Part shown: positions 1-8,572 of the stretch, in pieces
How positions within the stretch are numbered: the stretch's first letter is position 1
Layout of the letters: every line of letters starts with the position of its first letter
Assembly (NCBI GenBank): GCA_016125475.1
Contig: WGLR01000004.1
Coordinates: 1 to 64,000 of the forward strand
DNA: 64,000 nt
Origin: Betaproteobacteria bacterium
Lineage (GTDB): Bacteria; Pseudomonadota; Gammaproteobacteria; Burkholderiales; Ga0077523
Reading direction: 5' to 3'
Translations under genes and position numbers: made by a program
Notes under the pieces: model-generated
The model's input: only the letters and a program-made list of their open reading frames with translations
Database searches by the model: none
What the model was told of the DNA's origin: nothing

Positions 1-90
1 ACACCGGCCATCGATGCCGTGGTGGAACTGCTCGGCCGTGAGACCGTGCTCGCACGCATCGAACTGGAGCGAGGCCGTATTCCCGACTGA
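1..90 (+). CDS. C-terminal end of a truncated upstream gene
   Basis: An open frame enters from the left edge and gives 29 residues ending GRIPD before a TGA at 88-90. The stretch TPAIDAVVELLGR resembles the C-terminal helix of ketopantoate-reductase-like (PanE/ApbA_C) proteins. That assignment is weak because almost the whole gene lies outside the window. It reads in the same direction as the old yellow enzyme downstream. Confidence 0.5.
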   Translation, partial: TPAIDAVVELLGRETVLARIELERGRIPD

Positions 91-155
91 CCGGTGGTGC
101 GGCGATCGTGATGTCCACGCGCCGGACTGCCTGACTTGTTCACATGGAGAGATCG

Positions 156-1274
156 ATGTCCGCAAGACTTTTCGAGCCCCTCGCGATCGGCGGGGTCACC
201 GTTCCCAACCGCATCGTCGTTGCCCCCATGTGCCAGTACAGCGCTCACGACGGGTGCGCGGATCCGGACTGGCATTCGCAGAATCTCATGAACCTCGCAA
301 TGTCCGGTGCGGGGCTCGTGATGATCGAAGCCACGGGCGTGGAGCGCCTCGGGCGCATCACCCACGGCTGTCTGGGGCTGTGGTCGGACGACAACCAGAG
401 CGCACTGGCGCGCGTGCTCGCGGCCGCCCGTCGTGTCGCGTTGCCAGGCACGCGATTCGGCATCCAGCTCGGTCACGCGGGGCGCAAGGCGTCGGCGCAG
501 CGGCCGTTCGAGGGCGGCAATCCGCTGTCGCCGCACGAGGATCCCTGGACGACGGTGTCCGCCTCGGCAGTGCCGTTCGATGCGTCGTGGCACGTGCCCG
601 AGGCCCTCGACGAGAGCGGCATCGATCGTGTCCAGAAGGCGTTCGTCGCGTCCACGCGCCGGGCCGTCGCGCTCGGCTTCGACGTCGTCGAGATGCACGC
701 GGCACACGGGTATCTCGTCCACCAGTTCTGTTCGCCCCTGTCCAACCGCCGTACGGACCGCTACGGCGGCAGCTTCGAGAACCGCATCCGTTTCGCACTG
801 GAGACGGCCGGGGAGATGCGGGTGGCGATGCCCGCGAATGTCGCGCTCGGTGCGCGCATCACCGGCTCCGACTGGTCACCCGAGGGAATCACCGTCGACG
901 AGGCCGTCGCGTTCGCTCGGGCACTGAAGGGCGCGGGGGTCGACTACGTCTGCGTCACGTCGGGGGGGCTCGTGCCTGGGGTGAAGATTCCGGTGGCGCC
1001 GGGCTATCAGCTGCCCTTCGCCGAACGCATCAAGGCGGAATCCGGGATCGTCACGCGCGCCGTGGGCATGATCGTTCAGCCACAGCAGGCCGAGTCGATC
1101 ATCGCGAGCGGCCAGGCCGACCAGGTGGCGCTCGCGCGCGGCTTCATCGACGATCCACGCTGGGGATGGCACGCGGCGCAGGCACTCGGCGCCGCGATGA
1201 CCTATCCTCCCCAGTACGACCGGGTCGGGCCTTCCAAGTGGCCCGGCGCGGCGCTCGCCCGTCCGGGAAGCTGA
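156..1274 (+). CDS. NADH:flavin oxidoreductase, old yellow enzyme family (YqjM/NamA-like)
   Basis: Predicted FMN-dependent ene-reductase of 372 residues that reduces activated C=C bonds with NAD(P)H in the cytoplasm. The N-terminus has the YqjM-class motif APMCQYS, with Cys at position 26, the redox-sensing cysteine position of YqjM. HAGRKAS and the substrate-binding HAAHGYLVHQF followed by SNRRTDRYGG are typical of the class. An in-frame ATG at 144 exists, but GGAGAG at 146-151 sits just before the ATG at 156, so 156 is the better start. Natural substrate unknown. An amidohydrolase follows after 36 bp on the same strand and may be co-transcribed. Confidence 0.9.
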   Translation: MSARLFEPLAIGGVTVPNRIVVAPMCQYSAHDGCADPDWHSQNLMNLAMSGAGLVMIEATGVERLGRITHGCLGLWSDDNQSALARVLAAARRVALPGTRFGIQLGHAGRKASAQRPFEGGNPLSPHEDPWTTVSASAVPFDASWHVPEALDESGIDRVQKAFVASTRRAVALGFDVVEMHAAHGYLVHQFCSPLSNRRTDRYGGSFENRIRFALETAGEMRVAMPANVALGARITGSDWSPEGITVDEAVAFARALKGAGVDYVCVTSGGLVPGVKIPVAPGYQLPFAERIKAESGIVTRAVGMIVQPQQAESIIASGQADQVALARGFIDDPRWGWHAAQALGAAMTYPPQYDRVGPSKWPGAALARPGS

Positions 1275-1310
1275 ACGTCACGCGACGGCTGTCGCGACAG
1301 GGAGCCACAG

Positions 1311-2564
1311 ATGGACAGCACGAGACGTCTCCTTCTCAAGTCCGCGTGTGTCGCGATCGGTGGTTCCGTGGCGGGCATCCGCGCGGGGGTGCTCGAGGCC
1401 GCCCAGCGCTACGATCTCGTGATCCGGGGCGGGGAGGTCATCGACCCCTCGCAGTCCCTGCGCGGGATGCGCGACGTCGGGATCCGCAACGGGCGGATCG
1501 CCGCCGTGGAATCGCAGATCGCGCCGGGCCTCGGGGATCACGAGATCGATGCGCGGGGCAAACTCGTCGTTCCGGGGCTCGTCGACCTGCACGCGCACGT
1601 GTATCCGCAGGGCAGTGCGATCGGGCTGCCTGCCGACGAACTGGTTCCGTACACGGGGACCACCACGTACGTGAGCGCGGGCGACGCGGGCGCGAACAAC
1701 TTTTCCGCGTTCAAGCATCTGGTGGCGGCCCAGACGCGCAGCCGGCTATATGCCTTCCTGAACATCTCCTCGATCGGGCTCGCGGGCTATCCCGTGGGCG
1801 AACTGCTCGACATCGACTACGCGGACGTCGACCTCGCCGCGCGCACGCTCGCCGAAAACCCGGAGATCCTGCTCGGCGTCAAGGTGCGCGAGTCGAAGAA
1901 CGTCGTCGGCAGCAACGGCCTCGAACCTCTGCGTCGCGCGATACTCGCAGCAGAGCGGTCCGGAACGGGGGCGCGGGTGATGTGCCACATCGGCGACGCC
2001 CCTGGTGACCTGTCGGATCTCCTCGACCTCCTGCGCCCGGGCGACATCCTGACGCATTCGTACAGCGGGGCAGGCAACAACACGGTCCGGGACGGACGCG
2101 TGCTCGCCGCGGCGATGGCCGCGAAGCAGCGGGGTGTGATCGTGGACGTCGGCCATGGGGCGGGAAGCTTCGATTTCACCGTGGCGGAGCCCGCGATCGC
2201 ACAGGGATTCGTTCCCGACACGATCAGCAGCGACATCCACGCACTGAGCGGCAATTCCCCGGGGCGGCCGTTCCTGCCGCGCGTCATGAGCAAGTTTCTG
2301 ACGCTCGGCTTCTCCGTCGAGGACGTCGTCGCGATGGCGACGATCAAGCCCGCGCGCGTGATCGATCGCGAGCCGCTGCTCGGCACGCTGCGGCCCGGGG
2401 CGTGGGCGGACGTCTCCATTCTGGATCTCGTGGAAGGGCCCGTGACGTTCGTCGACACGAAAGGAAACACCCGGTCCGGAAACCGGCAGTTCGTTCCGGT
2501 GAAGACCGTTCGCGCCGGGCGACCGTTCGGGGCGCCCTATCCGCAGCCGTTCGGGTTTCCCTGA
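1311..2564 (+). CDS. Amidohydrolase/deacetylase family metallohydrolase with Tat-like signal
   Basis: A 417-residue member of the amidohydrolase superfamily. The N-terminus (STRRLLLKSACVAIGG) looks like a twin-arginine export signal, so it is probably periplasmic. Metal-site elements are visible in order: DLHAH, the lysine in LLGVKVRESK that could be carbamylated, CHIGD, LTHSYSG and SSDIHALSG near the C-terminus. The later part resembles the subgroup annotated as amidohydrolase/deacetylase metallohydrolases rather than dihydroorotase or urease. Substrate cannot be inferred. It follows the old yellow enzyme closely. Confidence 0.82.
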   Translation: MDSTRRLLLKSACVAIGGSVAGIRAGVLEAAQRYDLVIRGGEVIDPSQSLRGMRDVGIRNGRIAAVESQIAPGLGDHEIDARGKLVVPGLVDLHAHVYPQGSAIGLPADELVPYTGTTTYVSAGDAGANNFSAFKHLVAAQTRSRLYAFLNISSIGLAGYPVGELLDIDYADVDLAARTLAENPEILLGVKVRESKNVVGSNGLEPLRRAILAAERSGTGARVMCHIGDAPGDLSDLLDLLRPGDILTHSYSGAGNNTVRDGRVLAAAMAAKQRGVIVDVGHGAGSFDFTVAEPAIAQGFVPDTISSDIHALSGNSPGRPFLPRVMSKFLTLGFSVEDVVAMATIKPARVIDREPLLGTLRPGAWADVSILDLVEGPVTFVDTKGNTRSGNRQFVPVKTVRAGRPFGAPYPQPFGFP

Positions 2565-2778
2565 ACGAGCAATTCCACGAAAGATTTCCGCACCGCGGCC
2601 GTTGATACGGGTGTCGGTCGCCTGAGGGCGATCGGCACCCATGCCTCGTCGCGGGGGGCGACGAGCAGCGAGACTCCGGCGTGTCCGGGCGCCTCGCGCC
2701 AATGCCTGTTGCATCGACGACGTACTTTCGTGCGTGCCCGATGCGGACGACTCAACCCGAACTTTCCGGAGAACTGCC

Positions 2779-3045
2779 GTGGCCCTGCCCCCGAAACTGC
2801 GTGACCGACTCGAGGAACTCGCGAACCTGGACCCTGAGGACCTGACGGGCTGGATGCACCTGTACACGCACGAAGCCCAGCAGATCCTCGCGATCGCGGA
2901 AGACGCGGAAGTGCTGCGGGCGATCCGTTCACTGGTCCTCGACCACAACGTGACGGGGCAGGCGCTCCGGACGCTGCTGGCTTCTCCGACGACGGAGACT
3001 CTCCAGGGGCTCGTCCAGGCGCCGCGCGAGAAGGCTTCGAGCTGA
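2779..3045 (+). CDS. Small hypothetical helical protein
   Basis: An 88-residue protein rich in Leu, Glu and Ala, predicted helical, with no recognised domain. An open frame extends upstream to an ATG at 2641, but that extension is arginine-rich like non-coding high-GC sequence. The GTG at 2779 has CGGAGA at 2767-2772 at normal spacing, so I choose it. The body (LTGWMHLYTHEAQQILAIAEDAEVL, shown here in part only as TGWMHLYTHE and ILAIAEDAEVL) has normal protein composition. Function unknown. Confidence 0.55.
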   Translation: MALPPKLRDRLEELANLDPEDLTGWMHLYTHEAQQILAIAEDAEVLRAIRSLVLDHNVTGQALRTLLASPTTETLQGLVQAPREKASS

Positions 3046-3128
3046 CTTCGCGAGAGGCGACCCGCATCGAAGGGACCGCCTCGATCATTCCGTGATGTCG
3101 AAGGCCCCCTGATGGCGCAACAGCGCCC

Positions 3129-3941
3129 TCAGGCGGGTACCGTCACGACCAGTCCGGCGTCGAATGCCCGGTTCTCGAATTTCACGACCGGCTGTTCACC
3201 GGTTTCCCGCGCCGTGGCCCAGTTCGACTTGCGGTACCCCATCGGGTTGGCGACGACGCGCGTGCCGTTCACGACGTAGTCGAAGCTGTCGTGGGTGTGC
3301 CCGTGCACCCAGAGCTTCGCTGTTCCCATCAGCGGCGTCAGATCCGACACGAACGCGGCGCTCGTGAGATTGTCGGCCCATCTCGGGTGGACGCTCTTCG
3401 GATGCGGCCCGTGATGCGTGACGACGATCGTGGCGCCGTCGAAGGGCTTCGCGAGTTCTGTTTCCAGGAACTGCCGGCATCTGCGATGAAGTTCGATGGA
3501 GCGCTCCGGTGTGAAGCGTGCTCCCGGTCCGTCCGCGATCGCACGAAAGTCCACCACGTACTTCAGGGATTCCGTGATGGCGTCCTCCACGCTCTGCTCG
3601 CCGAACAGCAGGAAGTCGGTCCAGAGCGTCGAGCCGACCACGCGCACGCCGTCCGCGGTCCACGTCGTGTTGTCGAGCAGGCGAACGTTCGGACTCGCCG
3701 CGCTGCGCGCCGCGAGCCGGGCGCCGGCCTCGCCGATATCGTCGTCGTAGAACTCGTGATTGCCGGGAACGTAGAGGACGGTGCGTTCGGGGAACGTACG
3801 TTCGGCCCAGTCGATCGCGCGGGTGCCGTTGTCGATGTCGCCTGCGAGGATCACGACGTCGGCGTCGGTCGGGGCGGGTGTCCAGGGCGGATGACGGTCC
3901 GAGTATTCGAGGTGCAGGTCGGACAGGATCTGAAGTTTCAT
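3129..3941 (-). CDS. Metallophosphoesterase (calcineurin-like)
   Basis: A 270-residue cytoplasmic calcineurin-like phosphoesterase. The dinuclear metal motifs appear in the canonical order: SDLHLEY (D-x-H), GDIDNG, GNHEFYDD, VTHHGPHP and GHTHDS. An open frame continues upstream, but the ATG at 3941 gives the exact family N-terminus (MKLQILSDLHLEY). It is divergent from the LysR gene at 4114. Substrate unknown; this class includes phosphodiesterases and protein phosphatases. Confidence 0.87.
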   Translation of the reverse strand: MKLQILSDLHLEYSDRHPPWTPAPTDADVVILAGDIDNGTRAIDWAERTFPERTVLYVPGNHEFYDDDIGEAGARLAARSAASPNVRLLDNTTWTADGVRVVGSTLWTDFLLFGEQSVEDAITESLKYVVDFRAIADGPGARFTPERSIELHRRCRQFLETELAKPFDGATIVVTHHGPHPKSVHPRWADNLTSAAFVSDLTPLMGTAKLWVHGHTHDSFDYVVNGTRVVANPMGYRKSNWATARETGEQPVVKFENRAFDAGLVVTVPA

Positions 3942-4113
3942 GATGTCGGGCAGTGTTGTCGGACGGTCACGCGTTTCCGGCCCGGTAGGCGGTCGACCGC
4001 GGGGGTAGAATCCGCGCGCACCCGGCCGTCGGACGCAGGGCGAGGATACTGCGAAGCCGCCGGCTCCGCCCGGCGGACCCTCTCGGGCCTGGAAACGCCT
4101 GCCTTCTGGAGCG

Positions 4114-5040
4114 ATGGAACTCAGACAACTGGAACTCTTCATCGCGATCGCGGAGGCCGGGTCCTTCTCGCGCGCGGCGCTGCGGCTCGATCTGGCCCAG
4201 CCGGTGCTGAGCCGTCACATCCGCGCGCTCGAACGCGAACTCGGCGCGGAGCTCTATCACCGCACGGGTCGCGGCATCGTGCTGACCGAAGCCGGGAAGA
4301 TCCTCGAGACGCACGCACGGGGTGTTCTCGAGACGGCGGCGAGCGCCCGTCGCGCGATCGATGCCCTCGGCGACACGCCGACGGGGCGTGTCGTGATCGG
4401 CATGCCACCGTCCGTCGGTGCGGTGCTCACGGCGCCGCTCGTCAGCCGGTTTCGCGCCGAGTTTCCGCAGGTCTCGCTCGGCATCATCGAGGGATTCAGC
4501 GGGCACGTGTTCGAGTGGCTGAGCATCGGCCGCATCGACGTGGCCGTCCTGTACAACGCACCGCGCTCGGGATCGCTCGGCAGCGAACCGCTCGTGACGG
4601 ACCAACTGTTCCTGCTCGGGCCGGCCGGAGATCCGGCGAATGTGGGCCCCGGGCCCGTCCGGGCATCGAGGCTTGCGAACATCCCGCTGATCCTGCCGAG
4701 CCGTCCACACGGGCTGCGCCTTCTCGTCGACGACTCCCTCGCGCAGATTCGCGTCGTGCCCAACGTCCAGGTGGAGATCGACGCGATGCCGTCGACGCTG
4801 AGCCTCGTCGAGGCGGGCATCGGCTACACGATCCTCTCGTATTCCTGTGTGCACCATCTCATCGAGGCAGGGCGCATCCGCTGCTGGTCGATCGTGGAAC
4901 CGACGATGACGCGGTCGCTCGTGGTCGCGACCTCGAATCAACGGCCGCTCACGAAGGCCGCGCGAGCGATTGTCGGGTTCGTGCGGAGTCAGGTGGAAGC
5001 GCTCATGGCGGAGGGGAGGTGGGTGCCGCCAGGGGGGTGA
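4114..5040 (+). CDS. LysR family transcriptional regulator
   Basis: A 308-residue LysR-type regulator. Residues 1-60 hold the winged helix-turn-helix (MELRQLELFIAIAEAGSFSR, then AQPVLSRHIRALERELGAEL). Residues from about 90 form the effector-binding domain (VVIGMPPSVG onward). The overall pattern is close to the Nac/CynR-like branch. It converges on the end of the leftward transport/catabolic operon at 5254-13701. It may regulate that operon, but LysR regulators more often sit next to the promoter end of their target, so this is only a possibility. Confidence 0.88.
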   Translation: MELRQLELFIAIAEAGSFSRAALRLDLAQPVLSRHIRALERELGAELYHRTGRGIVLTEAGKILETHARGVLETAASARRAIDALGDTPTGRVVIGMPPSVGAVLTAPLVSRFRAEFPQVSLGIIEGFSGHVFEWLSIGRIDVAVLYNAPRSGSLGSEPLVTDQLFLLGPAGDPANVGPGPVRASRLANIPLILPSRPHGLRLLVDDSLAQIRVVPNVQVEIDAMPSTLSLVEAGIGYTILSYSCVHHLIEAGRIRCWSIVEPTMTRSLVVATSNQRPLTKAARAIVGFVRSQVEALMAEGRWVPPGG

Positions 5041-5080
5041 GGCGTCCCCCGTCGAGGTCCCGCTCGCGCATGAGGAGGCG

Positions 5081-5190
5081 GGCAGGCGTTTCCCGGTGCG
5101 CGGTGCGCACCCTACGGGAGGACGGCTCCTGATGTCGTGCGTAGGGTGAGGTGGGCGGGCGTTCCCCGGTGCGCGGTGCGCACCCTACAG
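5081..5190. repeat. Duplicated intergenic repeat with inverted GTAGGGTG/CACCCTAC core
   Basis: Two near-identical copies of a unit (about 5081-5115 and 5157-5188) share the core CCCGGTGCGCGGTGCGCACC followed by CTAC. Between them lies GTAGGGTG at 5141-5148, the reverse complement of CACCCTAC at 5108-5115 and 5181-5188, so the RNA can fold. The element lies between the convergent lysR and lactonase genes, where REP-like elements and terminators are common. There is no T-run, so simple intrinsic termination is not supported. Confidence 0.75.
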
Positions 5191-5253
5191 GCCGGGAGTC
5201 CTGATGTTGCGGGTGGGCACGGCCCACGCGGTGGCGCCGGCTCCTTCGTTCTC

Positions 5254-6051
5254 CTACGTCTGCGGATCGACGTCCAGCCGGACGATCCAGTCCTCCATTC
5301 CGGGCTTTGCCACGGGGTAGCGATCCATCACGAGCGGGTCGTGACCCGGGACGATGTGTCGGGGCGACGACGCCAGTGCGCGCAGCCGCCCGTATCCTTC
5401 GAGCATGTCGCCGAGGTTGTAGAGGATCGGGAACGCGCGGTCCTGCTCCATGTGCGCGTAGAAGTGGCTCGCGTCCGACGCGAGCACCACCCAGCCCCGC
5501 CGCGTGCGCACACGCACGGACTGCAGGCCCTTCGTGTGTCCGCCGATGTGGTGCAGTTCGATGCCCGGTGCGAGTTCGCTCGCGCCGTCGTGAAACCGCA
5601 CGCGCTGCTCGAAGACGTTGCGCACCATCTGCACGACGTCTTCGGCCTCGTAGCCGTGGCGCATCATGTCGTGGCACATGCACCGGCCCGTCGCGAACTC
5701 CATCTCGCGGTCCTGCACGTGGTAGCAGGCCTTCGGGAACAGCGGCAGATTGCCCGCGTGGTCGTAGTGCATGTGCGTGATGACCACGTCCTCGACCTTC
5801 TCCGGTGCGATGCCGAGCGCCTGCAGGCCCTCCGCGACGGGGCGGATGATCTGGCGCCCGCGCTTCTGCGCCATCGCCTCGTTGAAGCCCGTGTCGACCA
5901 CGATCGTGCGATCCCGGTTCGAGATCACCCACACGTAGTAGTTGAGCGGCATCTCGGTGTCGTGGGAGTCTCCCCCGACGAAGTTCTCGGGGGAGCGGCG
6001 CATGTGGCGCGCGTACTTGATCGCGTGGACTTCGTAAGTCTCTTCCGTCAT
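5254..6051 (-). CDS. MBL-fold metallo-hydrolase, N-acyl homoserine lactonase-like
   Basis: A 265-residue metallo-beta-lactamase-fold hydrolase. The zinc motif HxHxDH appears as THMHYDHAG, with downstream ligand candidates in HIGGHTKG, SDASHFY and VPGHDP. The length and motif order fit the AHL-lactonase/lactone hydrolase branch. It is the last gene of the leftward transport operon, directly after a carboxymuconolactone-decarboxylase-like gene, which suggests lactone opening in catabolism rather than quorum quenching. ATG at 6051 gives the natural N-terminus (MTEETYEVHAIKYAR); the longer open frame upstream is an overlap with the neighbour. Confidence 0.85.
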   Translation of the reverse strand: MTEETYEVHAIKYARHMRRSPENFVGGDSHDTEMPLNYYVWVISNRDRTIVVDTGFNEAMAQKRGRQIIRPVAEGLQALGIAPEKVEDVVITHMHYDHAGNLPLFPKACYHVQDREMEFATGRCMCHDMMRHGYEAEDVVQMVRNVFEQRVRFHDGASELAPGIELHHIGGHTKGLQSVRVRTRRGWVVLASDASHFYAHMEQDRAFPILYNLGDMLEGYGRLRALASSPRHIVPGHDPLVMDRYPVAKPGMEDWIVRLDVDPQT

Positions 6052-6109
6052 CGATTCGTTCTCCTCGTTCTCGTCACCCGCACCGGGTCGTGGCTGGGGT
6101 CCGATCCTC

Positions 6110-6499
6110 TCACTTCGATTCGTTCTTCTCGTATTCGGCGATGGCCTCCCTCGCGGCCCGGAACGAGTCCACGCCGGCCGGGATGCCGCAGTAGATGGCG
6201 ACCTGCAGCAGCACCTCGCGGATCTCGGCCTTGCTGACGCCGTTTCGCAGCGCGCCGCCCACGTGCATCTTGAGCTCGTGCGGGCGGTTGAGCGCGGACA
6301 GCATCGCGAGGTTGAGCATGCTGCGCGTCTTCTTCGGCAGTTCCTCGCGCCCCCAGACCGCACCCCAGCAGTACTCGGTGACGAGGCGCTGAAGGGGCAT
6401 GTTGAAGTCGTCGGCGGCGGCGATGGACTTCTCCACGAACTCGGCACCCAGCACGGACTTGCGGATGGCGAGGCCGGTTTCGAAAAGATCGTCGTTCAT
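6110..6499 (-). CDS. Carboxymuconolactone decarboxylase family protein (PcaC-like)
   Basis: A 129-residue helical protein closely matching the 4-carboxymuconolactone decarboxylase pattern: GLAIRKSVLG, AADDFNMPLQ, VTEYCWGAVW, LNLAMLSALNRPHELKMHV and EVLLQVAIYCGIPA. PcaC decarboxylates gamma-carboxymuconolactone in the protocatechuate branch of the beta-ketoadipate pathway, but no other pca genes are visible here. The true substrate is probably a related lactone or keto acid. It sits 72 bp after the binding-protein gene and 58 bp before the lactonase. Confidence 0.87.
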   Translation of the reverse strand: MNDDLFETGLAIRKSVLGAEFVEKSIAAADDFNMPLQRLVTEYCWGAVWGREELPKKTRSMLNLAMLSALNRPHELKMHVGGALRNGVSKAEIREVLLQVAIYCGIPAGVDSFRAAREAIAEYEKNESK

Positions 6500-6571
6500 G
6501 GCGTTTCTCCTGTGGATCGAAAGAAGCGGAAAGAGCCGGGACGATCGGGATCGACCGCCCCGGAGTGAGTG

Positions 6572-7810
6572 TCAGTGTCTGGGCCAGATCGGCGCGGCGA
6601 CGGCGTCCTTCGCGGGGAACACGGTCACGGGAATGCCGTTCTGCCACTGGACGATCATGAGGCTCGCGCCTTCACGGCGGCCGTTCGCGTCGAATCTGAG
6701 CCTGCCGTTGCCGGGGTAGTACACGGCCGGGCCGCCCTCGATGTCCATCTCGCGCAGCGCCTTCGCGACGGCCTCGCGGTCCGCCTTGCCCGCCGCCTCG
6801 AGCGCGGCCTTGAAGATCCACATGTCACCGTAGGTGGTCACGAAGTGCTGCGTGGGCCAAGGCTGCTGCGTCTTGCGCTTCACGTCGGCGATGAAGTCCT
6901 TCTGGGCCGCGGTGGTCCAGTCCGCGACGACGGACATCACGCCCTCGAGCTGGGCGACGTCCATGTTGGCGCGCAGATCGGGGTCGAGGATGGCGGCGCC
7001 GTTCGAGATCGTGGGCAGCCGCCCCTTGCCGAGACCGAACTCGTTCATCTTCTCGAGCAGGAGCTTCGCGTCGGAGATCGCGGTGGGAAGCAGGAACAGC
7101 ACGTCCGGCCGTGCGGAGCGCACGCGCTGCACGAGTGGCGTCGCGTTCGACAGAGGCGGCGTGAACACTTCGTCGACAACGAGCTTCAGCCCGAGCTTCT
7201 TCAGCTGATGGTCCTTGATCGGTTTCACGAACGCGAACGAGGCCGCCGTGTTGTCCATCACGATGCCGATCTTCTTCGGGCGCTTGCCAGACGCCTTCTG
7301 GGCCATCTCCATGATCGCGGGCAGCGAACCCTCGGCCTGCTGGTCGCCGGTCGCGGATGTCTGGAAGACATACCTGAAGCCGCGCGAAGTGATGAGGTCG
7401 GAATACGAGAACGTCACGACGGGCAGCTTCGCGCGCTCGGTGACCTCGGTGACCGCGAGCGTGAAGGAACTCAGGTACGCACCCGTGGCGACCACGAGGT
7501 CCGGGGCATTGGCGACCATGCGCTGGGCTGCGTTCTTCGCCTTCTCGACGGTGTCGCCGGTGTCGAACACCGAGAGCTTCAGCTTCGCGCCGCCGAGGGA
7601 CCGGATGCCGCCCTCGGCGTTGATGCGCTCGATCGCCAGATCCGCGGCGAGCTTCATGACTTCCCCCTGCCGCGCCCACGGACCGGACATCGGGGCGATG
7701 AGGCCGACCTCGACGTCCTGGGCCGCTCCCGACACGCCGGACCACGACGCCGTGACGACGGCTGCGGCGATTGCCGCGTACTTCGCCAGTCTGCTGATTC
7801 CCGTCTTCAT
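6572..7810 (-). CDS. ABC transporter substrate-binding protein (LivK-type)
   Basis: A 412-residue periplasmic binding protein of the branched-chain amino acid/amide class. It has an N-terminal signal peptide (about residues 1-30, ending VSGAAQ), then GLIAPMSGPWARQGEVMK, the usual ligand-binding start. It captures the substrate for the LivHMGF-type importer encoded directly upstream. The family binds aromatic acids, urea, amides and dicarboxylates as well as amino acids, so the ligand is open. Confidence 0.9.
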   Translation of the reverse strand: MKTGISRLAKYAAIAAAVVTASWSGVSGAAQDVEVGLIAPMSGPWARQGEVMKLAADLAIERINAEGGIRSLGGAKLKLSVFDTGDTVEKAKNAAQRMVANAPDLVVATGAYLSSFTLAVTEVTERAKLPVVTFSYSDLITSRGFRYVFQTSATGDQQAEGSLPAIMEMAQKASGKRPKKIGIVMDNTAASFAFVKPIKDHQLKKLGLKLVVDEVFTPPLSNATPLVQRVRSARPDVLFLLPTAISDAKLLLEKMNEFGLGKGRLPTISNGAAILDPDLRANMDVAQLEGVMSVVADWTTAAQKDFIADVKRKTQQPWPTQHFVTTYGDMWIFKAALEAAGKADREAVAKALREMDIEGGPAVYYPGNGRLRFDANGRREGASLMIVQWQNGIPVTVFPAKDAVAAPIWPRH

Positions 7811-7864
7811 CTCATCCTCCCATCTCGTGTCGGCGCGCGAGGCGCCCGTCGCCCTTTTCCGGGC

Positions 7865-8572
7865 TCACATGCCAAGGTACGCCTGTCGCACCCGGTCGTC
7901 GCTGTTCAGCGCTTCCGGCGTGCCTTCCAGGACGATGCGCCCGGCTTCGATCACGTAGCCGCGGTCGGCAAAGTGCAGTGCCTCCGCGACGCGCTGTTCG
8001 ACGAGGAGTACCGTCACGCCCGCGTCCGAGTGGATCGCGAGGATCCGCTCGAATATCTCGTCCGCCACCGCGGGGGCCAGACCCATCGACGGTTCGTCGA
8101 GCATGAGCAGGCGTGGCGCGGAGGCGAGCCCTCGGGCGATCGCTAGCATCTGCTGCTGCCCCCCCGACAGCGCGCCGGCGAGCGAGCGCGTCCGCTGCGC
8201 GAGAACGGGGAACCACGCGAAGATGCGGTCGAGGCTCTCGCGCCACCGGGCCCGCGCGTGCGCCGAATACGCGCCCATCTCGAGGTTCTCGAACACGGTC
8301 AGTGACGGGAACACCTGCCTGCCTTCCGGCACGTGGGCGATGCCGCGGTGCGCACGCGCCGCCGGCGGCACGGCCAGGAGATCCGCGTCGTCGAAGCGGA
8401 TCTGCCCGCCCGACGGCCGGACGATGCCGGAGATCGTCTTGAACAGCGTCGTCTTGCCGGCGCCGTTCGGGCCCACGATCGCGACGAACTCGCCCTCGGC
8501 GACCCGCAGGTGGACGTCGCGCAGGACGGGGAGGCCGCCGTAGCCCGCGCACAGGCCCGTGATCTCAAGCAC
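7865..8572 (-). CDS. livF: ABC transporter ATP-binding protein (LivF-type)
   Basis: A 235-residue cytoplasmic ATPase subunit. Walker A is GPNGAGKTT at 34-42, the signature is LSGGQQQM, Walker B is LLMLDEPS, and the H-loop region is VLLVEQR. An upstream ATG at 8605 is possible. The GTG at 8572 has GGAGG seven bases before it and overlaps the livMG stop by 8 bp, so I choose GTG. The overlap implies translational coupling to the fused permease/ATPase. Confidence 0.92.
   Translation of the reverse strand: MLEITGLCAGYGGLPVLRDVHLRVAEGEFVAIVGPNGAGKTTLFKTISGIVRPSGGQIRFDDADLLAVPPAARAHRGIAHVPEGRQVFPSLTVFENLEMGAYSAHARARWRESLDRIFAWFPVLAQRTRSLAGALSGGQQQMLAIARGLASAPRLLMLDEPSMGLAPAVADEIFERILAIHSDAGVTVLLVEQRVAEALHFADRGYVIEAGRIVLEGTPEALNSDDRVRQAYLGM

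Noticed and set aside
14-2008. Very long open frame on the plus strand covering the old yellow enzyme and part of the amidohydrolase
   Set aside because: The translation is arginine- and histidine-rich with no domain; it overlaps two recognisable genes in another frame. Long empty frames are expected in GC-rich DNA.
5041-5253. Intrinsic terminator between lysR and the lactonase gene
   Set aside because: Stem-forming repeats are present but there is no T-run on either strand.
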